Of a stretch of DNA of 64,000 nucleotides, positions 48,557-57,373 are shown in pieces (position 1 is the stretch's first letter; each line of letters starts with the position of its first letter). The stretch is from Mesorhizobium japonicum MAFF 303099 (GTDB lineage Bacteria > Pseudomonadota > Alphaproteobacteria > Rhizobiales > Rhizobiaceae). The stretch spans positions 4,744,001-4,808,000 of the forward strand of contig NC_002678.2 in the NCBI RefSeq assembly GCF_000009625.1, given 5' to 3'. The notes below the pieces were generated by a model that had not been told where the DNA came from, did not search any database, and saw only the letters and a program-made list of their open reading frames with translations. The position numbers and the translations under genes are program-made.

Positions 48557-50557
48557 ATGCGGAAATCCAGGTTTTCTCGAACGCAGCTGTCGCGGGTGTT
48601 CGGTATCGACATGGCTGCGCTTGGGACGGGAAGCGCGGGCACCGGGTTTTCATTTGGCAAGGTGGCACCAGGCGTCACATCCGAGCCCCATCGGCACGAC
48701 GAAATCGAGGCCTTCGTGGTCCTGTCTGGAGCGGGCAAGGTCAGGACCGACCTTGGGGAAATCTCGGTCGCAGCCGGCGATGTCGTTCTGTTCCATCCTT
48801 TTGAAGCGCATGTGCTGCACAACGATGGGCTCGAAAACCTAAACTTCGTCGATGTCTACTGGTGCGACGGCAAGGCGGCCCTCGAAGCTGCTGCACAGGT
48901 CGCGATTCCCCGCGGGCCGATCTTCGTCTTCTCCACGCCGCCGACGCCTAATGGCGATCTGCATCTGGGGCATCTTTCTGGCCCTTATCTTGGCGCCGAC
49001 GTCTACACGCGTTTCCTGCGCATGAAAGGGGTCGAAGCCTATCACCTGACTGGAAGCGACGATTACCAGAGCTACGTCGCCACGCGTGCCGATGCCGAGC
49101 AATCGACGCCCGGAAAGGTGGCGCGCCACTACGCCGACGAGATTCGAGCCACGCTTGCGCTTCTCGACTGTGAGGTCCACAGCTTCCTCCCCACCTTGGG
49201 CGATAGCGCTTATGCAGAGTTTCAAGCCGCGTGTTTCCGCAGTCTTCTGAGCAGCACGGCGGTAGATCTGCGCCAGAGCCCTGCGCTTTTCGATGCTGTG
49301 ACAGGCGACTACCTTTACGAACCGGATGTAAGTGGCCTCTGCCCCGATTGCGGCGGCTCCGCTGGTGGCAACATCTGCGAGGAATGCGGCGCGCCGAACC
49401 TATGCCACGACCTAGATGCAGTCCGGTCGCGGCACTCGGCTGAGGCGCCGGTGGTAGGCTTCATGCGCCGCCCCGAACTTGCGCTGGAACGGTGCTACGT
49501 CAATATCGACCGGCATTTAAGGGCTTCGGGCGCCCCCGTTCGGATCATGGACCTCTTCGCGCGTCTACGCCAACGTGGCGACTTTTCCGTGCCCATCATC
49601 CACCCGTCGGACTGGGGGCTACCGGCCGAGGGGTTCCCGGGGCAGGTGACCTGGGTCTGGCCAGAGATGGCGTTTGGCTTTCTTTACAACATCCAGACGC
49701 TAGCTACATCGCTCGGTCGACACTGGAATGCGGCCCTGCCCAGCAAGGACTGGCAAATTGTCCATTTCTTCGGCTTCGATAATTCCTTCTACCACGCTCT
49801 GCTTTATCCGGCGCTTTATGCTGAGGTCTTCTCCCACTGGACGCCGCGCATCCGGTATCATGTGAACGAGTTCTACCTGCTCGACGGTCAGAAGTTCTCG
49901 ACAAGCCGCAGCCATGCGGTCTGGGGCAAAGAGGTTCTGGGCCAAAAGACAGTCGATGTCGTCCGTCTTCATTTGGGCCTGACACGCCCGGAAGGTGAGC
50001 GGACGAACTTCACGCTGGACGCGCTACGCCGCACGGAGAACGAGGTGTTCCAAGGAATCTGGCTGAATTGGCTTGATGCGCTGCACGGGGAAATCAAACA
50101 GGACTTTGGCGGCTGTGTGCCCGACGCAGGCGACTGGGCTCCCGCCGATCGCGCTTTCTTTGGTCGGATAGAGATCCATCGCGCGGCGATGGAACGCGCC
50201 TATTCGGACGATGGCTTCTCCGTCCGCCGCGCGGCCGCGCAGGCCTGCGATTTCGTCAGCGATTGCGTAGTCTACCGACGGGCGCAAGACTATGAGGCGG
50301 CGCGACGTCTCTATCCCGCCCGCACCCGCACGTCGCTCGCCCTTCAGACGACGGCCGCTGCAATCCTGGCACAGACACTCGCGCCGCTGATGCCCCGATT
50401 TGCCAGCACGCTGGCGCGAGGTATCGATGGCGTCTCGACCGAAACATGGCCCACGTCCGTCCGGCGCCTTGCGCCAGGAACAACCTTTGATCTCGGACCC
50501 GTGCTGGGCTTCTACGCCAGAGCAGACATTCCTGCTCTCAATGAAGAGGAGGCATAA
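48557..50557 (+). CDS. Cupin / methionyl-tRNA-synthetase-like fusion (hydrazine synthetase type)
   Basis: A 666-residue fusion. Residues 1-100 form a cupin with metal ligands H45, H47, E51 and H85 (EPHRHDEIEAF ... PFEAHVLHN). Residues about 118-666 are a class I aminoacyl-tRNA-synthetase of the MetRS type: TPPTPNGDLHLGH (HIGH motif at 136-139), a CPDCGG...CEECG zinc knuckle, and K446-FSTS as the KMSKS loop. Proteins of this architecture join an N-hydroxylated lysine with glycine in a tRNA-independent reaction, the cupin forming the N-N bond (Spb40 of the s56-p1 pathway). The nearby N-hydroxylase supports that role. A housekeeping MetRS is unlikely because of the cupin. I start at 48557 (gagg upstream); an in-frame ATG exists at 48473. 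Confidence 0.87.
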   Translation: MRKSRFSRTQLSRVFGIDMAALGTGSAGTGFSFGKVAPGVTSEPHRHDEIEAFVVLSGAGKVRTDLGEISVAAGDVVLFHPFEAHVLHNDGLENLNFVDVYWCDGKAALEAAAQVAIPRGPIFVFSTPPTPNGDLHLGHLSGPYLGADVYTRFLRMKGVEAYHLTGSDDYQSYVATRADAEQSTPGKVARHYADEIRATLALLDCEVHSFLPTLGDSAYAEFQAACFRSLLSSTAVDLRQSPALFDAVTGDYLYEPDVSGLCPDCGGSAGGNICEECGAPNLCHDLDAVRSRHSAEAPVVGFMRRPELALERCYVNIDRHLRASGAPVRIMDLFARLRQRGDFSVPIIHPSDWGLPAEGFPGQVTWVWPEMAFGFLYNIQTLATSLGRHWNAALPSKDWQIVHFFGFDNSFYHALLYPALYAEVFSHWTPRIRYHVNEFYLLDGQKFSTSRSHAVWGKEVLGQKTVDVVRLHLGLTRPEGERTNFTLDALRRTENEVFQGIWLNWLDALHGEIKQDFGGCVPDAGDWAPADRAFFGRIEIHRAAMERAYSDDGFSVRRAAAQACDFVSDCVVYRRAQDYEAARRLYPARTRTSLALQTTAAAILAQTLAPLMPRFASTLARGIDGVSTETWPTSVRRLAPGTTFDLGPVLGFYARADIPALNEEEA

Positions 50558-50888
50558 TAGCCCATCGTAGTTTCGACCAGATTTGGGCCGCAATCAAAGC
50601 CGATGATGCCGAAGCTTTACTCGCGGCCACTGGCTGCCGAAGGCCACTCCCAGACCATAGACACAAACACTGGCCGGCCTTAACCAACAAATCGTCGAGA
50701 CGCTGGCCCGCGCCTTGGAGGATCGCTCGGTTGACAGGCGCTTGCCATTCGTGCGGCAAATGCCGAGCGGGCTGCACTGCGCTGACCAACTTTCTCGGAA
50801 TCGCGGAATTTCCGACCTATAGCCAGCCGGTCAAGAAGGTCATGCGGTTCGGGACGCTGGGTCGGCCTAGCTGTGCGCGCCCGCGCAT
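50558..50888. other. Region without a supportable gene
   Basis: After the fusion gene there is a short coding-like stretch (FDQIWAAIKADDAEALLAATGC) that stops quickly, then fragments such as VETLARALEDRSVD and PTQRPEPHDLLDRL on opposite strands. I cannot assign a gene. Confidence 0.5.
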
Positions 50889-51152
50889 CGCCGGCGGCGA
50901 ATGATGCTAGATGAGCCGACGCCAACATTACCGCAGGGCAGACAGCCAAGCCGTTCTCGCCCTCAAGCGTCTGACGCATGATGCGTGTCCAAAAGCTGAC
51001 AGCAGCAGAAAACATGTCGGGTTCAAAACAACCGGCCGTCTTGGGCTTGTAAGGTTTCGAGGCAGAATCATGCATTTACTGCGGGCAAAGCGCTGGCATG
51101 ACGTTTGCTGGTTGAGATCGGCAATACTGAGTGAGGGCTGATCGCATGAGAA
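50889..51152 (+). repeat. NifA-promoter repeat, copy 2
   Basis: About 264 bases alignable with 42526-42783, including both NifA sites and the sigma-54 element. Beyond about 51152 the two copies diverge completely. Confidence 0.85.
50986..51109 (+). promoter_or_regulatory. Two NifA sites and sigma-54 promoter (repeat copy 2)
   Basis: TGT-CCAAAAGCTG-ACA at 50986-51001 and TGT-CGGGTTCAAA-ACA at 51015-51030, then TGGCATG-ACGT-TTGCT at 51094-51109. It points at the scarred nif segment leading to fdxB and could transcribe the intact CCE_0567-type, fdxB and perhaps exoX genes about 1 kb downstream. Confidence 0.82.
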
Positions 51153-51510
51153 CACGCAAGACTTTGAGGGTCTCCTAACCGGTGTGTTCCGTTCTGAGAG
51201 AAGAACCAGCTCGCGCATAAACGTCAGGAAAGGTGTGGGAATGGAGAACAACATGTTGCGTAGAGAGTCCCCGGCTCCTCTGATCAAAGTGGACGACTGG
51301 CTGCGTGGCTAACCTCTCACGAACTTTCAGCTCGGCAAGGTGTCGGGATGACAAGTGGAATGGAACCCTGATCAATTCGCCCATTTTCTGCGGCGCGCCC
51401 GCAGTAACTGTGTTCATGGAGCACAGGGTCGACGGTTTGCTCCAGGTCAGGGCTCGGACCTTAGACTTCCAACCGAATAGCCGCGGCGGCGATATTCGAC
51501 GCGAATTTGG

Positions 51511-51670
51511 CCCGTCGTTGAAGATGTCACAGTCCAGGACCTGTTCAAGGTCGGCCACAGGGGCAGCATTTACGTGGAATCGGCCTGGCGAGGCCGGACG
51601 TCGGCTGCGTAAGCGAGCCCGAAGTCAGCGTAACCGAAAGCAGAAATCCTCCGTCGAGGACGAGACCTGA
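51511..51670 (+). pseudogene. Fused nifH-internal and nifX-3' remnants
   Basis: From about 51511 to 51609 the DNA aligns with nifH around its [15 protein letters not shown]...CVESG segment (here VEDVTVQDLFKVGH..YVESA). It switches at gtcggctgcgt to the nifX tail, whose ending FEDED and stop region (ccgtcgaggacgagacctga) are recognisable. It is a deletion scar removing everything between nifH codon about 100 and the nifX end. From 51153 to 51510 I see no gene; a 23-codon frame at 51241 is probably chance. Confidence 0.72.
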
Positions 51671-51685
51671 AATTGAGGAAACGAA

Positions 51686-52093
51686 ATGTCTCACGCAGCG
51701 CTTGGCCCTGCCGTCAACAAGGATGGCGAGGCCCTTGCCCGCCCGTTCGTCAAATGCCTCCTGCGGCTGATCCGTGCTCAGGATTCTCACGGCTCATGCC
51801 AACGGAAATCGGACACCGGGCTGCTGGCCGATTTCATTATCATCGAGGAACTGCGCCGGAATATCCACTCATTGGCAATCGGGATCCGGACGTGCTGTGG
51901 AGGCTCGACATGTCGGAGCTGGCGATCGAGGAGCGCTCAGGCGTGATGACATTGTCAACAACAGAAATCAAACGTCTGTCGAGACGTCTACCGGTCCGGC
52001 TTCGAGACTCTCCGGAAACTCACGGATACCGGCGCGAAACTGGTCGGCGATGTGACTGCAGCTATTGCCTATCCCGACGTGGCGCGGGCGTGA
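51686..52093 (+). pseudogene. NifX-associated DUF269 protein, frameshifted second copy
   Basis: Starts with a ribosome site and start region similar to the intact gene at 35336 and reads PAVNKDGEALARPFVKCLLRLIRAQDSHGS, LLADFIIIEELRRN. It then shifts frame at about 51870 (NRDPDVLWRLDM and LAIEERSG in other frames) and has lost a central block. The C-terminal AIAAYPDVARA and the stop are still visible. Not functional. Confidence 0.85.
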
Positions 52094-52118
52094 AGAAACC
52101 CATTTTCGAGGAAGGATC

Positions 52119-52322
52119 ATGTCAAACCTGGATGAGATGGCGAAGAAAGTCCGAAAGCTTCAACTGCGCGCGGCAATTGCCAAGACGAACTTGCGCGATC
52201 TTGCCGAGGGTCTCCCGGTCAAATGGATTGAGATAGAGGAAGTCGCCGAGAAAACGCATGCCGCTTATGCCGAGTTGGATGGTGCCAGGAGAGAGCTTGC
52301 CAAAATGAAGACTTTGCGATGA
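52119..52322 (+). CDS. CCE_0567-type small nif-associated protein
   Basis: A 67-residue helical protein (MSNLDEMAKKVRKLQLRAAI, then AAYAELDGARRELAKM) of the family found between the DUF269 gene and fdxB in nif operons. Function unknown; it may be a coiled-coil metal-binding helper. The ggaaggatc ribosome site is intact and its stop overlaps the fdxB start by four bases. The DUF269 copy before it is dead, so it survives downstream of a pseudogene. Confidence 0.85.
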   Translation: MSNLDEMAKKVRKLQLRAAIAKTNLRDLAEGLPVKWIEIEEVAEKTHAAYAELDGARRELAKMKTLR

Positions 52323-52636
52323 GGAGCAAATTCATCAGCCGCGACGGCTCCATATGGGTGCCGGAATATCTGATCGCTATAGATGGCAAGATCTGCATCG
52401 GCTGCGGCCGCTGTTTCAAAGTCTGCTCGCGCGAGGTCATGCATCTTTACGGCGTCGATGACGCGGGTGAGATCCTCGGCGCCTGCGACGGCGGTGACGA
52501 CGATTTCGATGGTGAGCTCAATCGCATGATCATGGTTGTCGACCATGCCGGCCGCTGCATTGGCTGCGGAGCCTGCGGCCGCGTCTGCCCAAAGAACTGC
52601 CAGTCCCATCTCGCGGCCGACCAGATCGCAGCATGA
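52319..52636 (+). CDS. fdxB: Nif-specific ferredoxin III
   Basis: A 105-residue 2[4Fe-4S] ferredoxin with CIGCGRCFKVC and CIGCGACGRVCPKNC, separated by the long acidic insert (DGGDDDFDGEL) typical of FdxB. It donates electrons in nitrogen fixation or cofactor assembly. It overlaps the upstream gene by four bases. It probably was once directly downstream of nifX and DUF269, and now depends on the repeat promoter at 51094. Confidence 0.93.
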   Translation: MRSKFISRDGSIWVPEYLIAIDGKICIGCGRCFKVCSREVMHLYGVDDAGEILGACDGGDDDFDGELNRMIMVVDHAGRCIGCGACGRVCPKNCQSHLAADQIAA

Positions 52637-52673
52637 GCTGCATGATTTGACGAGACAAAATCAGGAGAACGGC

Positions 52674-52994
52674 ATGCGCTTCATCATCTTTTGTCGGCTC
52701 CTCGGGCTGGTCATGTGCGGCAATGCTGTGGCGGTTTACTTCGCCTCGCATTCGTTCCGTCTAGCAGTCGTCACGACGCTGGGCTGTTCGCTACTTCTTC
52801 AGCTGGGCTATTTCGCAAGTTTGCTCTTTCTGATTTGGCGATCCAGCTGCGCTGGCAAAGCCGGGCAAGAAGCTGAGCTTGTCGATAGGTCCCAGGAAGT
52901 TCGGTACCAGTCGAGCGACGATGAGCATTGGAATGAAACTCAAGATGTGCCCCAGCGCAATCAAACGCTCGGCATATCGCTGCTCCTCCCTTGA
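52674..52994 (+). CDS. exoX: Exopolysaccharide production repressor (ExoX/Psi-like)
   Basis: A 106-residue membrane protein. MRFIIFCRLLGLVMCGNAVAVYF and TTLGCSLLLQLGYFASLLFLIW form two transmembrane segments, as in ExoX/PsiA-type proteins that lower exopolysaccharide synthesis when in excess over ExoY. The caggag ribosome site is strong. It follows fdxB by 37 bases and may be co-transcribed, which would reduce exopolysaccharide in bacteroids. The C-terminal 45 residues are polar and poorly conserved. Confidence 0.82.
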   Translation: MRFIIFCRLLGLVMCGNAVAVYFASHSFRLAVVTTLGCSLLLQLGYFASLLFLIWRSSCAGKAGQEAELVDRSQEVRYQSSDDEHWNETQDVPQRNQTLGISLLLP

Positions 52995-53514
52995 GGCGCC
53001 GTAACAAGATCAGAGCGCAGATTCATCCCTTTGTTCAAGTTTTATTATTCAGGCCATGGTTCCCTGGTAAGGTCGAAGGCGACGGCATTCTCATCGTTCT
53101 ACCGCCCAGGGGAATGCAGTTTCGGTTCTCCGGGCGGATTCGCCGATGACGGTCCTGTGTTTCGGCGTGCGATTTTGAGACCTGAGGCGGGGAATCGGCG
53201 TCCAATTTTGACCCCCTGTTGGAGAGCGCCCTAGGGGTGGACACTGATCAGGCTGCGGTTTTGCCCGTCTGCCGGATGTGTTGATCCTCGCGATCATCTG
53301 CGCGACCGCATTCGCCGCGCCGTCTCTCGTGGCCGCGCCCTCTTGAATTGAAGGTACAGACAGTTCCTCTTTTAAAAGCGACATCCGCCCTGTCCGTCAG
53401 CGGAGAACAGTCGGAGCTAAAACCCGGTGACCACCAGGTCGAAATGGCAGCGAACGACCTTGCGGGGGCGCTTTGGTTCAGGCGCAGGTCGATGCCGAGA
53501 GGCACGTTCGGCAT

Positions 53515-53607
53515 TGTCCGATAACCGACAATGTCGGGTATGCAACGTGGAGGAAGCTGACTCTTGGGTGTTTTTTAAATGCTTTTTGGCTTGGCACGGT
53601 ACATGCT
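53515..53607 (+). promoter_or_regulatory. Orphan NifA site and sigma-54-like promoter
   Basis: TGT-CCGATAACCG-ACA at 53515-53530 and TGGCACG-GTAC-ATGCT at 53592-53607 (same ATGC -12 variant as at 44942). No recognisable intact gene follows; the frame at 53635-53901 (88 codons) has no family I know. It may be the leftover promoter of a lost gene. Elsewhere in 52995-54251 I see only unassignable short frames and an IS-like tract near 53180-53400. Confidence 0.6.
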
Positions 53608-54251
53608 CGTTATTGCGCAAAACGCACGGATTGAGTGGTCCCACCGCCACGAAAGTCGCTAGCTTACGCCACCTCCCAAGGCGAACCCGGCCCGGCAGGG
53701 AGCTCCGTCTCTGCCGGGCATGCCTTTCAGACGACTCGCGTTCAGAACAGCAGCAAGTTCACGTCAGCAACACCGACACAGATTACTAATCAGTTGCTGG
53801 ATACCGCTAGGACCGACACGCTCGTCAACTACAATCCGACGACTTACGGCCGCGGCGAGGCCAGCCTTTCGAGGGCATTGGCACCCGTTTCGATCAGGTA
53901 GACGAGCACTTCGATCGAGCAGCTGAAACCTCTGTGAGGCGTTGAGCGCCACAAAAATCGCCTCGCGGAATTCGGCTCGGCAACCGTGCAGTTCCTGCCG
54001 GTCGAATCGCAAACAAGAGCCACTGCGTTTTTATCGAAGTCTGTTGGTTTGGCGGTCTGGCTGCACTTGCAAAGCTGGCAAAAACGCAGATGCCGACCGC
54101 GTGTCGTCGTAGGTTTCCTAGGCGATGGTCGCCTCATCGCAGCATGGCGACATGTGGATCGCTTCGTCACAATCGCAAGGAGAGCGCTGGAAATCCCCAA
54201 AGCTCTGATGGGTGGTCGGAGAGCGCGGCCGACAATCCAAGCAGCGCTTAT

Positions 54252-54267
54252 GGAACGAGTTTTGCGT
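54252..54267 (+). promoter_or_regulatory. Sigma-54 promoter for acdS
   Basis: TGGAACG-AGTT-TTGC keeps GG and GC at correct spacing, 37 bases before the acdS ATG. I find no perfect TGT-N10-ACA in the 250 bases upstream (nearest is TGT-N13-ACA at about 54152). NifA-dependent expression of acdS is known in Mesorhizobium loti. Confidence 0.72.
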
Positions 54268-54303
54268 GGCTATTTCAGCTGAATGATCATCGCCGGAGAG
54301 AAT

Positions 54304-55317
54304 ATGCTGGAAAAATTCGAGCGTTACCCGCTCACCTTTGGACTCACACCCATCGAGAAGCTCGACCGGCTCGGCAAGCATCTGGGTGGCAAGGTCGAAA
54401 TCTACGCCAAACGCGAGGACTGCAACTCCGGTCTGGCGTTCGGCGGCAACAAGCTGCGCAAGCTCGAATACGTCATCCCCGACGCGATCGCGTCAGATGC
54501 CGATACCCTGGTCACCGTCGGCGGCGTGCAGTCCAACCACACGCGCATGGTCGCCGCCGTCGCCGCCAAGATCGGCATGAAGTGTCTCCTGGTTCACGAG
54601 AGCTGGGTTCCACATGAGGATGTCGTCTACGACCGGGTCGGCAACATTCTCTTGAGCCGCATCTTGGGCGCAGAGGTGCGTCTGGTCGACGATGGCTTTG
54701 ACATCGGTATCCGCCGCAGCTGGGAAAAAGCGCTCTATGAGGTCAAGGCAAGGGGCGGCAGGCCCTATGCGATACCGGCCGGGGCGTCTGTTCACCCGAA
54801 TGGAGGCCTCGGCTATGTGGGGTTCGCGGAGGAAGTGCGCGCCCAGGAGGAACAGCTTGGGTTTGCCTTCGACTACATGGTCGTTTGCACGGTCACCGGT
54901 TCAACGCATGCCGGCATGCTCGTCGGATTCGCCAAGGACGGTCGGCAGCGCAACGTGATCGGTATCGATGCCTCTGCTACCCCGGCCAAGACCAAGGCGC
55001 AGGTGCTTAGCATTGCCCGACATACGGCGACCCTCGTCGAGCTCGGATCGGAACTTGCCGAGGATGACGTGGTGTTGCTCGAGGACTACGCGCACCCGCG
55101 GTACGGCATTCCATCCGAGGAAACCAAGGAGGCGATCCGTCTGTGTGCGCGGCTCGAGGGTATGATTACCGATCCCGTCTATGAGGGCAAATCGATGCAA
55201 GGGATGATTGACCTCGTTCAAAAAGGTTTTTTTCCAGCGGGCTCGAGGATACTTTACGCGCATCTCGGCGGCGCGCCGGCCATCAACGGTTATGGCTACA
55301 CCTTTCGCAATGGCTGA
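54304..55317 (+). CDS. acdS: 1-aminocyclopropane-1-carboxylate deaminase
   Basis: A 337-residue PLP enzyme (tryptophan-synthase-beta fold) that cleaves ACC, the plant ethylene precursor, to 2-oxobutyrate and ammonia. The PLP lysine is K50 in [11 protein letters not shown]. Glu294 (PVYEGKS) and Leu321 (HLGGAPA) correspond to the Glu295/Leu322 pair that separates true ACC deaminases from D-cysteine desulfhydrases. The start [10 protein letters not shown] at 54304 is the usual one; 21 bases of in-frame upstream codons are ignored. With a -24/-12 promoter it should lower nodule ethylene. Confidence 0.96.
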   Translation: MLEKFERYPLTFGLTPIEKLDRLGKHLGGKVEIYAKREDCNSGLAFGGNKLRKLEYVIPDAIASDADTLVTVGGVQSNHTRMVAAVAAKIGMKCLLVHESWVPHEDVVYDRVGNILLSRILGAEVRLVDDGFDIGIRRSWEKALYEVKARGGRPYAIPAGASVHPNGGLGYVGFAEEVRAQEEQLGFAFDYMVVCTVTGSTHAGMLVGFAKDGRQRNVIGIDASATPAKTKAQVLSIARHTATLVELGSELAEDDVVLLEDYAHPRYGIPSEETKEAIRLCARLEGMITDPVYEGKSMQGMIDLVQKGFFPAGSRILYAHLGGAPAINGYGYTFRNG

Positions 55318-55603
55318 TGCTCGACAGATCTCCACGTGCCGTGCCTGCCGTAACAGCGCTGCGCCAAGTTTGACCGACGGCCTGTTGGCAAACTTCAGCG
55401 GGCAGTTGTTAACTGCCGCCACGACGTGGGGTCGTGGTGCTGGCATGCTTGGCAGCATTTGCCTGTGCTCAATGTGTCCTGAAGCCGCATAAGAAGGGAG
55501 AAGACATGGCCGGTTGACTTTTTTGTCATTTTGCGGTGCGGCGATAATCGCCGTAAATTTCATAAAGTGTAAGCCACCGAAGATATCCGCAGGCGCGTGG
55601 TAT

Positions 55604-55945
55604 CTACTTAAGCAGGTGCCAATCGTGCTCGAGCGGGTCGTCGTCAGCGAGCACATCGCCGGACACCCCCAGCGCGGCGGTGAACTGGGCCAGCATGGGG
55701 GAGGGAAGAGGCGTCCCCCGCGACGTGACAGCGGGCAGTCGGTATCCGGCTTAACGAGGGCTTGCTCATACCTATTGCGAGCGTCGACGAGACTTGATCT
55801 TGAGGGTCGTGGCAATCTCTGCCTGGCCTTGCCAGCCGCATGGCGCAGCTCGCCGAGGCTCTCGACCTCTGTCCTTTTAACTCTTCGAAACGTGCGTCGA
55901 CACGCTCCCGACGCTCCTCAGGGAGGGCTGCGATCACGTCATCAA
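55604..55945 (-). pseudogene. Helix-turn-helix (XRE/HigA-like) antitoxin remnants
   Basis: The minus strand shows MERRLDDVIAALPEERRERVDARFEELK at 55860-55945, typical of XRE antitoxin N-termini, then an out-of-frame AEIATTLKIK. A separate frame, MLAQFTAALGVSGDVLADDDPLEHDWHLLK (split here only by reading), ends at 55604. Frames are broken; nothing functional is left. From 55318 to 55603 I see no gene. Confidence 0.5.
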
Positions 55946-56029
55946 GCCTGCGTTCCATCACTTCCTCTCCTTCTTGTTCGCCGCCGCCCGGCGGTGAGAT
56001 GCCCTTAATGGCATTTGTCCAATGGCGTG

Positions 56030-56214
56030 TTGATTGGTGGCCCGCAACGGGAAGTCGCATCTGGCCATTGCCATCGCCCGGGCGCTCATCCGCGACAGCG
56101 GGCGCGGCCGCTAATTCGACGGAACAACGGACCGCACTGCTCGAGCCTCTCACGCATCATTGCGAGATCATGGAAATCGGACATGAATCCTGGCGCTTCA
56201 AGAACCGCGCCTGA
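56030..56214 (+). mobile_element. IS21-family IstB remnant with internal deletion
   Basis: The plus strand reads LIGGPQ.GK.HLAIAIARALIRDSGRGR, the Walker A region of IstB ATPases, and then within 60 bases LLEPLTHHCEIMEIGHESWRFKNR, the IstB C-terminus. About 150 codons between are deleted. Confidence 0.72.
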
Positions 56215-57373
56215 TCAACACATCGCCCAAGACGATCCGCGCTCGCCGGGCTTCGCAACCCGGACCAGCTCCGCCCGGCGAGCGCTAAACGCGATACGCT
56301 GCCGCCAATTTTTACCGGGATATTCGCTGCGGCCAAGCAAGAGGGACATCTTCTCAAAAAAAGCAAAACTGGGCTCATTATCGATGTAGCACCGCCAAAG
56401 TGCTCTGTGCATTTGCAGAGCGCGATTGACGAGTATCTGGGAGGGTTTTGCGCCGAGCTGGAACGGTCCGTGCAGTCCAAAATGCGTTCATAGGAAATAT
56501 GATCACTTGGCGAAAACGGCTGTTTGACCCGAATCTTTCTTTCAGTGGCTGAGCGGAGTCAGATTGGTCGATGTCTGCATCGTCATGGGTGTTGCAATCA
56601 ACGATGCCCAAAATGGCGAGCAGCATCTTGGGGGTCAAAGCCCTCAAGCGATTTGGCGGCCGAATCCTTGCGGTGGTCGACGACTTAGACAGGATACTTA
56701 TCGCCCGTCCATGCCGTCGCTTCGCTGGTGTGATCTGCATCTTTGCTTCCAGAAGAAGGGCAGGGACACGCCCAAGTGCGAAGTCGATCTCGTTACAGCG
56801 ATTGAAGGTGGCTGGGACGCACGATCGCGAAAACTATGGCAAAGGACATGACTGAAGAATCACCGGCGAAATGACCAGCGGCAACGTGTTTGCGGATTTG
56901 GGCTTTGATAATTCCGAAGAGGAATTGTCGAAAGCCAAGCTCGCCGTGAGATCCGCGCCATCATTGTGCGTGGGCGCCTCACTCAAGCGAAATCGGCTCA
57001 ATTGCTTGCTATGAAACAGCTCGACATATCTGCCATAGTCACGGGCGAACAGGCAAGTTCTCTATAGATCGCCGGGTGCGCTGCCTCGATCGACTCGATT
57101 ATAAGGCGGACGTTGTGGCGCGCCACAAGTAGCGCAAATCGGCACGAACTGCCGCACAAGCAGCCTAATCATTGGCGGAAGCATGGGGTCCAGCTCTCGA
57201 CAAGATCGTCTTCCTCGGGGATTTCTATCTCCTCGCCCTCCTGGCCTATTTCGGTGCATACGAGGATCATGAGTGCCGAACTGCCCTTTGCGCTCCAGTT
57301 TTCCTCCGGAAGCGGGTCGTCGTTTCGCAGCGGCACGGATGACCTTATCCGGACGACGTTGGCTCTTCCGTTC
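56215..57373. other. Decayed region without a supportable gene
   Basis: Only short frames are present. One minus-strand stretch near 56300-56410 (RALWRCYIDNEPSFAFFEKM) looks like a scrap of a coding gene I cannot place. No promoter or RNA gene was recognised. Confidence 0.5.

Noticed and set aside
51175..51558. 127-codon minus-strand frame downstream of promoter repeat copy 2
   Set aside because: It crosses the nifH remnant in the antisense direction, so it is unlikely to be a gene.
53160..53400. Tract resembling an IS end (ggcggggaatcggcgtccaattttgaccccc is split here as ggcggggaatcg and caattttgaccccc)
   Set aside because: It reminds me of IS21-type element ends, but I see no terminal inverted repeat pair or transposase frame to support it.
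54130..54200. Possible NifA site for acdS
   Set aside because: The best candidate has TGT and ACA separated by 13 bases instead of 10, so I did not call it.
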